Of a DNA stretch of 59,294 bases, positions 46,733-55,072 are shown one piece after another. The stretch's first letter is position 1. Each line of letters starts with the position of its first letter. The translations under genes and the position numbers were made by a program. Location: the NCBI GenBank assembly GCA_022511395.1, contig JAFLRQ010000001.1, forward strand, positions 10,291 through 69,584, read 5' to 3'. The notes under the pieces were generated by a model. That model saw nothing but the letters and a program-made list of their open reading frames with translations, ran no database searches and was not told where the DNA came from. This DNA is from Agathobacter sp. Its GTDB lineage: Bacteria > Bacillota > Clostridia > Lachnospirales > Lachnospiraceae.

Positions 46733-48627
46733 TTCTTTCTTTTATGCCTCTTTTCCGTGCGCCGTGCCGGGCGGCACACATACACGCGCACCGACTGCGG
46801 AGACAGGCGTACCACATTCCCCTCCTGAAGAAGCTGTTCCTCATAATAAGGAGTGTCGGCAGCGCTGTCCATCACGAGATACCAGTCTTTCCCCGGCTCC
46901 GGCTTTGGAAGGGAAAGGTTCGACTCCGCCGCCAGAAAATTGTAAGCAACATACACATCCTCGCTCTTTGCGGCGTCCGGAGAGTAGGCCCCGGAATACA
47001 GCATGCCGATACAGAGCCTCCCCGCATCCGGCTCCGCAATCCACGCATTCTCCCCGTGAAACGACAGATCCGGTGACCCAAGCAGCCTGTGGTCGCTGAA
47101 GCGGAACGGCTCTTCACTCGCAATCACCGGGTGCATCCTGCGGAATTCCACAAGCTTTTGCAGAAAATGCAGCTCCTTCCGGTGCAGGGACTCGTTCTTC
47201 CAGTTCACCCAGCCAACCGGATTGTCCTGACAGTACGCATTGTTGTTCCCCTGCTGCGAGTTGCGGAATTCATCCCCCGCCCACAAAAGCGGCACTCCCT
47301 GCGCCAGAAAAAGCATCATCACGCCGCTTCTCCACTTGAGCCTGCGCAGTGCGTTGATATAGCGCAGGCGGGTCGGCCCCTCACAGCCGCAATTGTTGCT
47401 GAAATTCCAGTCGGGTCCGTCGCGGTTCTCCTCACCGTTTGCCTCGTTGTGCTTATCGTTGTACATGAACAGATCCGCCAGCGTAAAACCATTGTTGCCA
47501 GCCAGATAATTCACATAGCCCAAATGCTGCCCCTGCTTGCGCTGCTGATCCACAAACTCCTTCATATTGCCGTTGATATGGTTCAAAATCTTGCGCGCCG
47601 GGTACAGGTATTCATCCTTGTACAGAAACAGGTTCTTGCATCTCCTCACATCCTTCATGTCCGGCGAAAACCACTCGCAGAAAATTTTCGTGCGGCTCAA
47701 CAGATTGTCCTGCACAATCGCCGTCAGCGGAATGCTTCCGCCCAGCAGATGGAATCCGTCCACATGATACTCCCGGACCCAGTAGCGCAGGGCGTCCAAT
47801 ATCATATTATGGTTGCTGTCCTCCGGAAAATACATCTCCATCACACATTCCATGCCAAGCTCGTGCAGGCGGCGGATCAACGTCTTGTACTCTGCCGACG
47901 CGCGCTCCGGGTCCGCGGCATAGGAGGCCTTCACTGCAAAATAGTTGCCGTGCCCGTATCCCCAGTAATTTAACTGCCGCTTCTCCGCCACCGCGACTGC
48001 CGGGCGGATGATGTCCTGGCTCTTTGCCTTCCATGTCACATATTCCGGAATATGCGCAGGCTCCGTGATCTGCATCTCCTCAAACTCGTACACCGGCATC
48101 AGCTCGACGGTTGTGACCCCAAGGCGGCCCAGATAGCCGATCTTGTTCATCAATGCCCGGAAGGTTCCCGGATTCCGGACTCCGGTCTCCATCGTAAAGC
48201 CCCGCACATGGAGCTTGTATATAAACATTCCGCTTCCCATCAGCTCCGGCGCGCGGTCCCTCTTCCAGTCAAACGCCTCATCCGCAAACCCTGCATACAC
48301 CTCATACCCATCCTTCTTCCGGGCGCTGTCGTTCCAGACCTCGCGCCCGGTGATCCGGCGGGCATACGGATCCATTACCTTCTCACCGTTGATCTCAAAA
48401 TAATAGACATAATTCTTCACATCGAGTCCGCAGACCTCAATCGAGCACAGGGAACCAATGCAGAAGTCCTCCGGGACCTCAATGCGGACCTTCTCCCCGC
48501 TGCCCCGGGGAACCAGCACAACGGCGCACTGATCCTCCTTTTCCCTGCAGAAAGTAAAGATCACGCTGCCCGCAAGCTGCCTGACTCCCAGTTTCTCGTA
48601 ATTTCCTTCTCTTACGCATCTTTTCAT
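46729..48627 (-). CDS. GH13 (GlgX/isoamylase-like) protein with degenerate active site
   Basis: GlgX-like FTLADLFMYNDKHNEANGEENRDG; catalytic regions VDGFHLLGG and LAGNNGFTL deviate. Confidence 0.85.
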   Translation of the reverse strand: MKRCVREGNYEKLGVRQLAGSVIFTFCREKEDQCAVVLVPRGSGEKVRIEVPEDFCIGSLCSIEVCGLDVKNYVYYFEINGEKVMDPYARRITGREVWNDSARKKDGYEVYAGFADEAFDWKRDRAPELMGSGMFIYKLHVRGFTMETGVRNPGTFRALMNKIGYLGRLGVTTVELMPVYEFEEMQITEPAHIPEYVTWKAKSQDIIRPAVAVAEKRQLNYWGYGHGNYFAVKASYAADPERASAEYKTLIRRLHELGMECVMEMYFPEDSNHNMILDALRYWVREYHVDGFHLLGGSIPLTAIVQDNLLSRTKIFCEWFSPDMKDVRRCKNLFLYKDEYLYPARKILNHINGNMKEFVDQQRKQGQHLGYVNYLAGNNGFTLADLFMYNDKHNEANGEENRDGPDWNFSNNCGCEGPTRLRYINALRRLKWRSGVMMLFLAQGVPLLWAGDEFRNSQQGNNNAYCQDNPVGWVNWKNESLHRKELHFLQKLVEFRRMHPVIASEEPFRFSDHRLLGSPDLSFHGENAWIAEPDAGRLCIGMLYSGAYSPDAAKSEDVYVAYNFLAAESNLSLPKPEPGKDWYLVMDSAADTPYYEEQLLQEGNVVRLSPQSVRVYVCRPARRTEKRHKRKK

Positions 48628-48708
48628 ACACTACCGCCCATCCATGCTGCCAACCATTACAAAAAAATTATACACGCTTTCCACATCTTTGTATAGTTTT
48701 ATTTCCGT

Positions 48709-48737
48709 TTGACAACGGATAATTTATTTTCTATAAT
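48709..48737 (+). promoter_or_regulatory. Consensus sigma-A promoter for DUF1292 gene
   Basis: TTGACA (48709-48714), N17, TATAAT (48732-48737); AAAGGGGG SD before ATG 48764. Confidence 0.92.
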
Positions 48738-48763
48738 GAAAAAAACACAAAAAGGGGGCAATT

Positions 48764-49087
48764 ATGGCAGAAAAAGAAAAAGTCACTCCTGTCACTGAAG
48801 ATGAAATTGAGGATATCCGGGTGACCTTAAATTTAGACACGGGGGATGTCGAGTGCGAGATCCTCACAATATTCGAGGCGGATGGGAGAGATTACATCGC
48901 GCTGATGCCTTTGAAGCCCGACGGCAGCCAAAACGACGACGGTGTCGTCTATCTCTACCGCTACGCCGAGGACGAGGAGGGGCTTCCTCAAATCACCATG
49001 ATCGAGGACGACGACGAGTACGAGATCGCCTCCGACCGCTTTGACGAGCTCCTAGACGACGAGATGTTTGACGACATGGAGGACTGA
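48764..49087 (+). CDS. DUF1292 family protein
   Basis: Acidic 107 aa; DYIALMPLKPD...GVVYLYRYAEDEEGLPQITMIEDDDEYEIASDRFDELLDDE. Confidence 0.9.
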   Translation: MAEKEKVTPVTEDEIEDIRVTLNLDTGDVECEILTIFEADGRDYIALMPLKPDGSQNDDGVVYLYRYAEDEEGLPQITMIEDDDEYEIASDRFDELLDDEMFDDMED

Positions 49088-49095
49088 TCCGGGAA

Positions 49096-50922
49096 TCAAA
49101 TCCCAAGCTCCCCCACGAAACGGGATATCTCTGCCCCGTGGTTATTCAGATTTTTGACCCAGCTGACGTGCAGCGCATCCTTTGCCCGCGTCACGCCCAC
49201 ATAGAATAGGCGGCGCTCCTCCTCGATGTCGGTCTCAAGAACCGCCTTTTTCCAAGGCATCACACCCTCGTTCGCGTCGATCAGAAAAACCGTCCGATAT
49301 TCCAAACCCTTTGCGCCATGCAGTGTCGCAATACTCACGGCATCAGGGTTTTCATTTGTCTGTCTTGCAAGCTCCTGCATCGTTTTCCGATACTCGCTCA
49401 CATGGGTGAACCATTCCGCCACCGTCCGATAGCCCTTTGCGCCGGTCTGAATCTCGTCCGCCACCTCCAAAAGCTCCTCCTTCTTCAGGCGGTGTTCCTC
49501 TGCATACTGCAGGAGATAGCTGTCGTAGTCGATCCCCTTCCGAATATAGTTGATCGCCGCAAAGGGGCTCATGCTCCCCATCTGCCGCACATCATGCCAC
49601 AGCCGCTCAATGCGCTCCGCAATCCACGGTTTCTCGTCGTATGCCTTCACCCACTCGTCAAAGGCAACCTCTGCCTCCGGCAGGCTGTCCCTTCCGATAT
49701 AGCGCTTCGGCTTGTTCATGATGGAGAGAAAATCAGCCCGCGCCCTTCCTCCCCCCGCAATTCTCAGATAGGCAAAAATATCCTTCGCAATCCAGTGCTC
49801 ATAGAGATCCGGAATCCGCTCCCTCGTGCGAAACGGCAGATTCTGATCCATCATCTGCTCCATCAGAAGCCGCGGCTGCGTGTTCGTCCGGCAGAGCACC
49901 GCAATCTCCCCGGGCTTGATCCCGCTCTGCAGCGCCCCCTGTATCTGCAGAGTGACATGCTCATACTCCTGCCGCTGATCCTCAAAACACCTGAGCGTGA
50001 TCTCTGCCGAAGTCTCCCGAAAGGCCCGGACCTCCTTTTCAAACCGCTGCGCGTTGCAGGCGATCAGCCGACCGGCGGCTGCCACAATGCCGGGTGCCGA
50101 CCGGTAGTTCACATCCAGCGTGATCTGTCTGGCCTCCGGGTAATCGTTCTTAAATCCAAGCATAATCTCCGGCTTTGCCCCCCGGAAACGGTAGATGGAC
50201 TGGTCGTCATCCCCCACCGCAAACAGGTTGTTAAGCGGCGCCGCCATCATCTTCACGATCTCGTACTGAATCCGGTTGATATCCTGAAACTCGTCGATCA
50301 GTATGTAAGGATAGCGTTTCTGCCACGCCGCAAGGATGTCTGTGCGCTGGGAGAACAGGTCGTATGTGAAGGTCAGCATATCGTCAAAGTCGATGAGCCT
50401 GGCCGCAGAAAGCCTTCTGTGATACTCTGCATAGATCCCCCGGAACACCTCCTCGGCACACTCCGCGGAATAAAAATGGTCCACGCTGATCCCGGAATTT
50501 TTGATCATGCCGATCTCCGCCAGCAGATTGCCGATACACTCGTTTTCATCCTTGTATTCGATTGGGAATTGCGGGAGAATCTCCCGCATGAGCTGATAGC
50601 GCTGCTCCTCAGACACGATATTGCTGCTCTTAAAATGATAGGCATATTTAAGAATCGTAAAAAATACGGAGTGAAAGGTTCCGAAGGTGACCGGCATGCT
50701 CTGCGTCCCCATCCGATGCAGAAAACGCTGCTTCATCTCATTCGCCGCGGCGCGCGTGAACGTGATCACGAGAATGTCCGCCGGATTCAGGCCGCAGTCA
50801 GAGATCAGATGCGCCGTCCGCTCGGTGATGACCGCCGTCTTGCCGCTCCCCGGCCCCGCCAATACAAGCGCAGGGCCATCCCCGTGCAGGATGGCCTCCC
50901 TTTGTGAATCATTGTAATTCAT
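49096..50922 (-). CDS. UvrD/Rep/PcrA-type ATP-dependent helicase
   Basis: MNYNDSQREAILHGDGPALVLAGPGSGKT...LIDEFQDIN...VGDDDQSIYRFRGA...FYVGVTRAKDALHV. Confidence 0.94.
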   Translation of the reverse strand: MNYNDSQREAILHGDGPALVLAGPGSGKTAVITERTAHLISDCGLNPADILVITFTRAAANEMKQRFLHRMGTQSMPVTFGTFHSVFFTILKYAYHFKSSNIVSEEQRYQLMREILPQFPIEYKDENECIGNLLAEIGMIKNSGISVDHFYSAECAEEVFRGIYAEYHRRLSAARLIDFDDMLTFTYDLFSQRTDILAAWQKRYPYILIDEFQDINRIQYEIVKMMAAPLNNLFAVGDDDQSIYRFRGAKPEIMLGFKNDYPEARQITLDVNYRSAPGIVAAAGRLIACNAQRFEKEVRAFRETSAEITLRCFEDQRQEYEHVTLQIQGALQSGIKPGEIAVLCRTNTQPRLLMEQMMDQNLPFRTRERIPDLYEHWIAKDIFAYLRIAGGGRARADFLSIMNKPKRYIGRDSLPEAEVAFDEWVKAYDEKPWIAERIERLWHDVRQMGSMSPFAAINYIRKGIDYDSYLLQYAEEHRLKKEELLEVADEIQTGAKGYRTVAEWFTHVSEYRKTMQELARQTNENPDAVSIATLHGAKGLEYRTVFLIDANEGVMPWKKAVLETDIEEERRLFYVGVTRAKDALHVSWVKNLNNHGAEISRFVGELGI

Positions 50923-50957
50923 ATAATCCTCCCGGCTGTTCCATCGTTCAATGCCTC

Positions 50958-52163
50958 TCACTCCTGGCTCCGGTGGTCCACCTTTTTTCGGACAATCAGG
51001 GCGTTTGGCATATACCGGCCGCGGCCGGACTTACTGGAAGATTTCGTGATATAGCGTCCGTCGTACCACATAACTGCGGAGCTTCCCCCGTCTAAATTCA
51101 TTGCCTGATACACTCCGTACCGCAGGAGAATGTCTTTACACTCCGCGACCGTGCAGCCGACGCTGTAGCCGACCTGCCTGCCGTCGATGATGAGGAGCAG
51201 CATGCTTCCGTCCAGCCGCTGTCCGATGGAGGTCCTTGGCTGCAGCCCCATGCCGAAGGTGCCGTCCACAACGCTCTGTCCGTCCACAACCAGCGCCGGG
51301 AAGAACTCACAGCTCCACCGGTAGTCCGCCACGGAATTGGTCGGATAACTGCCAACATAAAATTTGTTGTCGTTCTTCATTCCGCAGAACTTCCAGTAGC
51401 CCTTGATATTGCGGTTGCCGTACTCCACCCCGTCGATAATCAGCGTCCCCTTGACCTGGCCTCCGCTCCCGTGGCCGCCGACATCCTTAAACCCGCTTGC
51501 ATTCACCACAAGGAGGGCGTTCTCCTGTTTTCCGAAGCTCTCCGCCTCCTGTCCCCATGAGCCGAGACTTTTCGACTTGACCATATCAATCTGGGCGGGA
51601 TCCTTCACAATCGCCAGCTTTCCCTGATAGGTGGAGCCGCTGACCTTCACGATCAGCATCCCGTTCTCAACATCAATCACAAGGATCGGATCCCCCTGCG
51701 CCGTCTTCAGGCCCAGCGTCTCCTCCATGTCCTCCAGAAAAATTTTGTCATAGCCGTCCCGCGTCAGCTCCGGATGCGCTGTAAAATAACTGCGCACAGA
51801 TTCGGAATCCAGCTCCGCGTATGTCTCATAGAAGATTGTGACCGGATCCTTTACAGGCTCACCCGTCTCGGTTTCTGAGTTGGTCTCCGTATCCCATGTG
51901 CTGGTCAGCCCCTGCTGTGCCTGCTGATTTGCCTCGAAATTCGCCATAACCTGATCGATAATGCCGCTTGGGAAAAACCAGGTCGCAAGCCACTGATGGC
52001 TGTTTGTTGTCATTGCAGTCTCAATATAGATCGTGCGCCATTTTTCGATGAAGGGAATGTGTGAAAAGGCGATGACCAGATAACACGCAATCATCACGCA
52101 CAGCACACTCCCCGCTATAATTAATCGCTTGAGCAGTTTTTCTCTTTTGTCCGTTGTCTTCAC
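50958..52163 (-). CDS. Phosphodiester glycosidase (NAGPA-like) membrane protein
   Basis: N-terminal TM; FFPALVVDGQSVVDGTFGMGLQPRTSIGQRLDGSMLLLIIDGRQVGYSVGCTVAECKDILLRYGVYQAMNLDGGSSAVMWYDGR; GTG start with SD preferred. Confidence 0.88.
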   Translation of the reverse strand: MKTTDKREKLLKRLIIAGSVLCVMIACYLVIAFSHIPFIEKWRTIYIETAMTTNSHQWLATWFFPSGIIDQVMANFEANQQAQQGLTSTWDTETNSETETGEPVKDPVTIFYETYAELDSESVRSYFTAHPELTRDGYDKIFLEDMEETLGLKTAQGDPILVIDVENGMLIVKVSGSTYQGKLAIVKDPAQIDMVKSKSLGSWGQEAESFGKQENALLVVNASGFKDVGGHGSGGQVKGTLIIDGVEYGNRNIKGYWKFCGMKNDNKFYVGSYPTNSVADYRWSCEFFPALVVDGQSVVDGTFGMGLQPRTSIGQRLDGSMLLLIIDGRQVGYSVGCTVAECKDILLRYGVYQAMNLDGGSSAVMWYDGRYITKSSSKSGRGRYMPNALIVRKKVDHRSQE

Positions 52164-52167
52164 AAGC

Positions 52168-53034
52168 TCACTTCTCCTTCTTATCAGCCTCCGCAAGATA
52201 CTCGATAATTTCGTGTGCTGCCACATTGCCCTCCCCCACGGCTTTCGCATACTGGTAGGGCCGCCCGGTACAGTCTCCCGCCGCGTAGCATCCCGGCAGG
52301 TTCGTCTCCTGCTTTCGGTTCACCACAATATGGCCGTTCTCCACGACAAGGTTTTTGAGCATAATCGCCGGAGCTATGGCGTTCCGCAGAAGAAACACTC
52401 CGTCCACCTCGCGCGACTCGCCGCTTTTTAACGTGACCTCGCATGCCTTCAGCTCACCCTTAATCTCTACCGGATAGTCCGTGCTGACATGCACATTCTC
52501 CCGCACAACACCGGGTTCGGGATAGGCCGGATAAAAATCCACAGATTCCGCAAGGTCCGCCAGAAACTCGACCTCGTGCTCAAATTTTGGGGCGTTGGCG
52601 TACACCGCAATCTTTTTTCCTTTATAGAAATTTCCGTCGCAGGTCGCGCAATAGCTCACGCCGCGGCCAAGAAACTCCTCCTCCCCGCGAAGCGGTGCCG
52701 CGTTCGCGGCCCCGACACAGAGTGCCACCGTCCTTGCCTCATAGACCTCGTTGTCCGCCAGCACCATATAATGGTCACCTGCCGGCATAATGTTTGTGAC
52801 CTGTTTTTCTGTGATCGCAATCTCCATCTGCTGCCGATGCGCGTCAAACGCCTCAAAGAGCCCGCGCCCCGTGATGCCCGGCAGGGCCGGATAATTGTCC
52901 ACATGCGGTGTTTTTTGCACCTTGTCACTCATCTGTCCGTTTCCGAACCACAAAAATTGCCGGTTGTGTATTTTTAAATTCAGGGCACACGAAAATCCGG
53001 CCGGACCGGTGCCCACAATAATACAGTCATACAT
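52168..53034 (-). CDS. Thioredoxin reductase-like FAD oxidoreductase lacking NADPH motif
   Basis: GTGPAGFSCALNL, SYCATCDGNFYKGK, YAAGDCTGRPYQYAKAVGEGNVAAHEI. Confidence 0.9.
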   Translation of the reverse strand: MYDCIIVGTGPAGFSCALNLKIHNRQFLWFGNGQMSDKVQKTPHVDNYPALPGITGRGLFEAFDAHRQQMEIAITEKQVTNIMPAGDHYMVLADNEVYEARTVALCVGAANAAPLRGEEEFLGRGVSYCATCDGNFYKGKKIAVYANAPKFEHEVEFLADLAESVDFYPAYPEPGVVRENVHVSTDYPVEIKGELKACEVTLKSGESREVDGVFLLRNAIAPAIMLKNLVVENGHIVVNRKQETNLPGCYAAGDCTGRPYQYAKAVGEGNVAAHEIIEYLAEADKKEK

Positions 53035-53181
53035 TGCTTTTCCTCGCTTTTTGTTTTATTTTCTGCGATTCGCGCAAAATAAATTCGAGAGGTTTTTGGT
53101 TCTTGTTCCAGTTTTTTCACAACTGACAATTTCACCCTATTATAGAACAAAAGCACAAACACATCAACACCTGTTTTTATC

Positions 53182-53210
53182 TTTTCAATTTTCATGCATC
53201 GTGGTATAAT
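53182..53210 (+). promoter_or_regulatory. Candidate promoter for GH5 gene
   Basis: TTTTCA, N17, TATAAT (53205-53210); AGGAG SD before ATG 53245. Confidence 0.6.
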
Positions 53211-53244
53211 TGCTGTAAAACACACCGCAAAGGAGAATTTCACT

Positions 53245-54600
53245 ATGCGATTCACCAAAAAAAACAAATTTTTACTGATTCTTTTATCCGTACTCCTCGG
53301 TTTGACTGCCTGCGGAACTCCCGCCGGAAAGGATGGCGACACAGAAATGATCCATGTAAATAACCCCCAAGCCCCGGACGATTCTCAGAATCCGGCAGGC
53401 TCCCAGACCTCGGACGATTCTCAGAATCCGACAGCCTCTCAGAACCCGGACAATTCCAATGAATCTTCCTCCGGGAATCAACCCGATCCGTCCGTACCGG
53501 AGCTTGCGGTCGGCGAGTTTGCGCTCCCGGAGAGTGAAGCCCTCGACTTTGTACACAATCTGACCCTCGGCTGGAATCTCGGCAACACCCTCGACGCCAT
53601 CGACTGTACCTGGCTGAACGACGAGATGGCCTACGAGTCCGCATGGAGCGGGCAGATGACGACAAAAGAACATATTACTGCCATCAAAAATGCGGGCTTT
53701 CGCTCTATCCGCATCCCGGTGTCGTGGCACAACCATATCTCGGATTCCGCCGACTACACCATCAGTCAACCGTGGCTCGACCGGGTCAATGAGATCGTCG
53801 ATTACTGTATCGATCAGGATATGTATGTGATCATCAACATTCATCACGACAACAGCAAGGAGTTTATGTACCCGACGAGTCAGGATCTCGACCGCTCCGT
53901 TCGGTATGTGACCGCCATCTGGAGGCAGGTCTCCGAGCGTTTCCGCGATTACGATGAGCATCTCATCTTCGAGTCGCTCAACGAGCCCCGGCTGGTGGGA
54001 CATCCAAACGAGTGGTGGATTGACCCGGATTCCGCCGACTGCAAGGACGCAATCCAGTGCATCAACCGGATGAATCAGGCGTTTGCAGACACCGTGCGCG
54101 CATCCGGCGGCAACAACAAGGCACGCTACCTCATGTGTCCGGGCTATGCCGCCTCCCCGGAAGGCGCATTGAACGACGGCTTTGTCCTCCCGAAGGACTC
54201 TGCCGGCAACAACCACCGCATCATTGTCTCCGCGCACGCCTACACGCCGTATAACTTTGCGCTCGAATACCCCGGCACCTCCAGCTGGTCCAGCGCCAAC
54301 AAAACCGATGTGAACAATATGCTCGGCTTTATGGACAATCTTTACAACAAGTTTACCAGTCAGGGAATTCCCGTGATCATCGGCGAGTTCGGCGCAAGGG
54401 AAAAGAACGGAAATCTCAGCGCGCGCGTGGACTTTGCCTCCTTCTATGTCGCGGCCGCAAGGGCCAGAGGCATGACCTGCTTCTGGTGGGACAACAACTG
54501 CTTTGAGGGAGACGGTGAGCGGTTCGGACTGTTCGACCGCGCCAGCGGACAAATCCGTTACCCGGAGATCAGCCGGGCCATGGTGAATTACGCGAAGTAG
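53245..54600 (+). CDS. GH5 cellulase-like lipoprotein
   Basis: Lipobox LTAC; LGWNLGNTLDAIDCTW; catalytic ESLNEP and IIGEFGA. Confidence 0.93.
   Translation: MRFTKKNKFLLILLSVLLGLTACGTPAGKDGDTEMIHVNNPQAPDDSQNPAGSQTSDDSQNPTASQNPDNSNESSSGNQPDPSVPELAVGEFALPESEALDFVHNLTLGWNLGNTLDAIDCTWLNDEMAYESAWSGQMTTKEHITAIKNAGFRSIRIPVSWHNHISDSADYTISQPWLDRVNEIVDYCIDQDMYVIINIHHDNSKEFMYPTSQDLDRSVRYVTAIWRQVSERFRDYDEHLIFESLNEPRLVGHPNEWWIDPDSADCKDAIQCINRMNQAFADTVRASGGNNKARYLMCPGYAASPEGALNDGFVLPKDSAGNNHRIIVSAHAYTPYNFALEYPGTSSWSSANKTDVNNMLGFMDNLYNKFTSQGIPVIIGEFGAREKNGNLSARVDFASFYVAAARARGMTCFWWDNNCFEGDGERFGLFDRASGQIRYPEISRAMVNYAK
53375..53430 (+). repeat. 36-bp-period direct repeat in GH5 linker
   Basis: CGGACGATTCTCAGAATCCG occurs twice, encoding DDSQNP units. 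Confidence 0.85.
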
Positions 54601-55072
54601 GGAAGCGCTTTACCATAATATACTCTTCCGCATTTTCATCAACAATCTCAAAGCCGACATCAAAGTACATTTTTACTGCATAGTTGGCTTTTTGTACCGC
54701 CAGAGAAGCCTGCTTGTACCCGCAGGTTTCCAAAACAGCAAGCATTTTTTTCATCATTTCCGTTCCGATGCCGCGCCCTCGATATTCTTTGTACAAGGAG
54801 ATCGCAAAAGAGGGCGTCCGGTCATCAATATGTCCGTAATCGTTCATAATGCGAACCCAGACAGCGCCGATAACTCTATTACCGATCTCTGCAACCAAAG
54901 CCTTGTCGTGCGTCTGCGTGCCAAAATCCGCAATATAAACCTGCAATTCCGGTTCATTCACGATTGACTTTGGCGGCGGCTCGACTCCCTCGGGTATAAA
55001 AATCGCCTCATACAGAAAATCCTCCAGCAAAGGATATTCGTTTTCTTTTATTTCCCGTATCTTATAATCCAT
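54569..55072 (-). CDS. GNAT family N-acetyltransferase
   Basis: FAISLYKEYRGRGIGTEMMKKMLAVLETCGYKQASLAVQKANYAVKMYFDVGFEIV. Confidence 0.92.
   Translation of the reverse strand: MDYKIREIKENEYPLLEDFLYEAIFIPEGVEPPPKSIVNEPELQVYIADFGTQTHDKALVAEIGNRVIGAVWVRIMNDYGHIDDRTPSFAISLYKEYRGRGIGTEMMKKMLAVLETCGYKQASLAVQKANYAVKMYFDVGFEIVDENAEEYIMVKRFPTSRNSPWPG

Noticed and set aside
49088-49101. GGGAATCAAATCCC between DUF1292 and the helicase gene as a terminator
   Set aside because: Only a 4-bp stem with no T-run.
49318-50907. 529-aa plus-strand ORF
   Set aside because: Antisense to an intact UvrD/Rep helicase; composition matches antisense of a GC-biased gene, no recognisable fold or SD.
53284-54552. 422-aa minus-strand ORF
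   Set aside because: Antisense to the well-supported GH5 gene with intact catalytic motifs; no SD or family motif.
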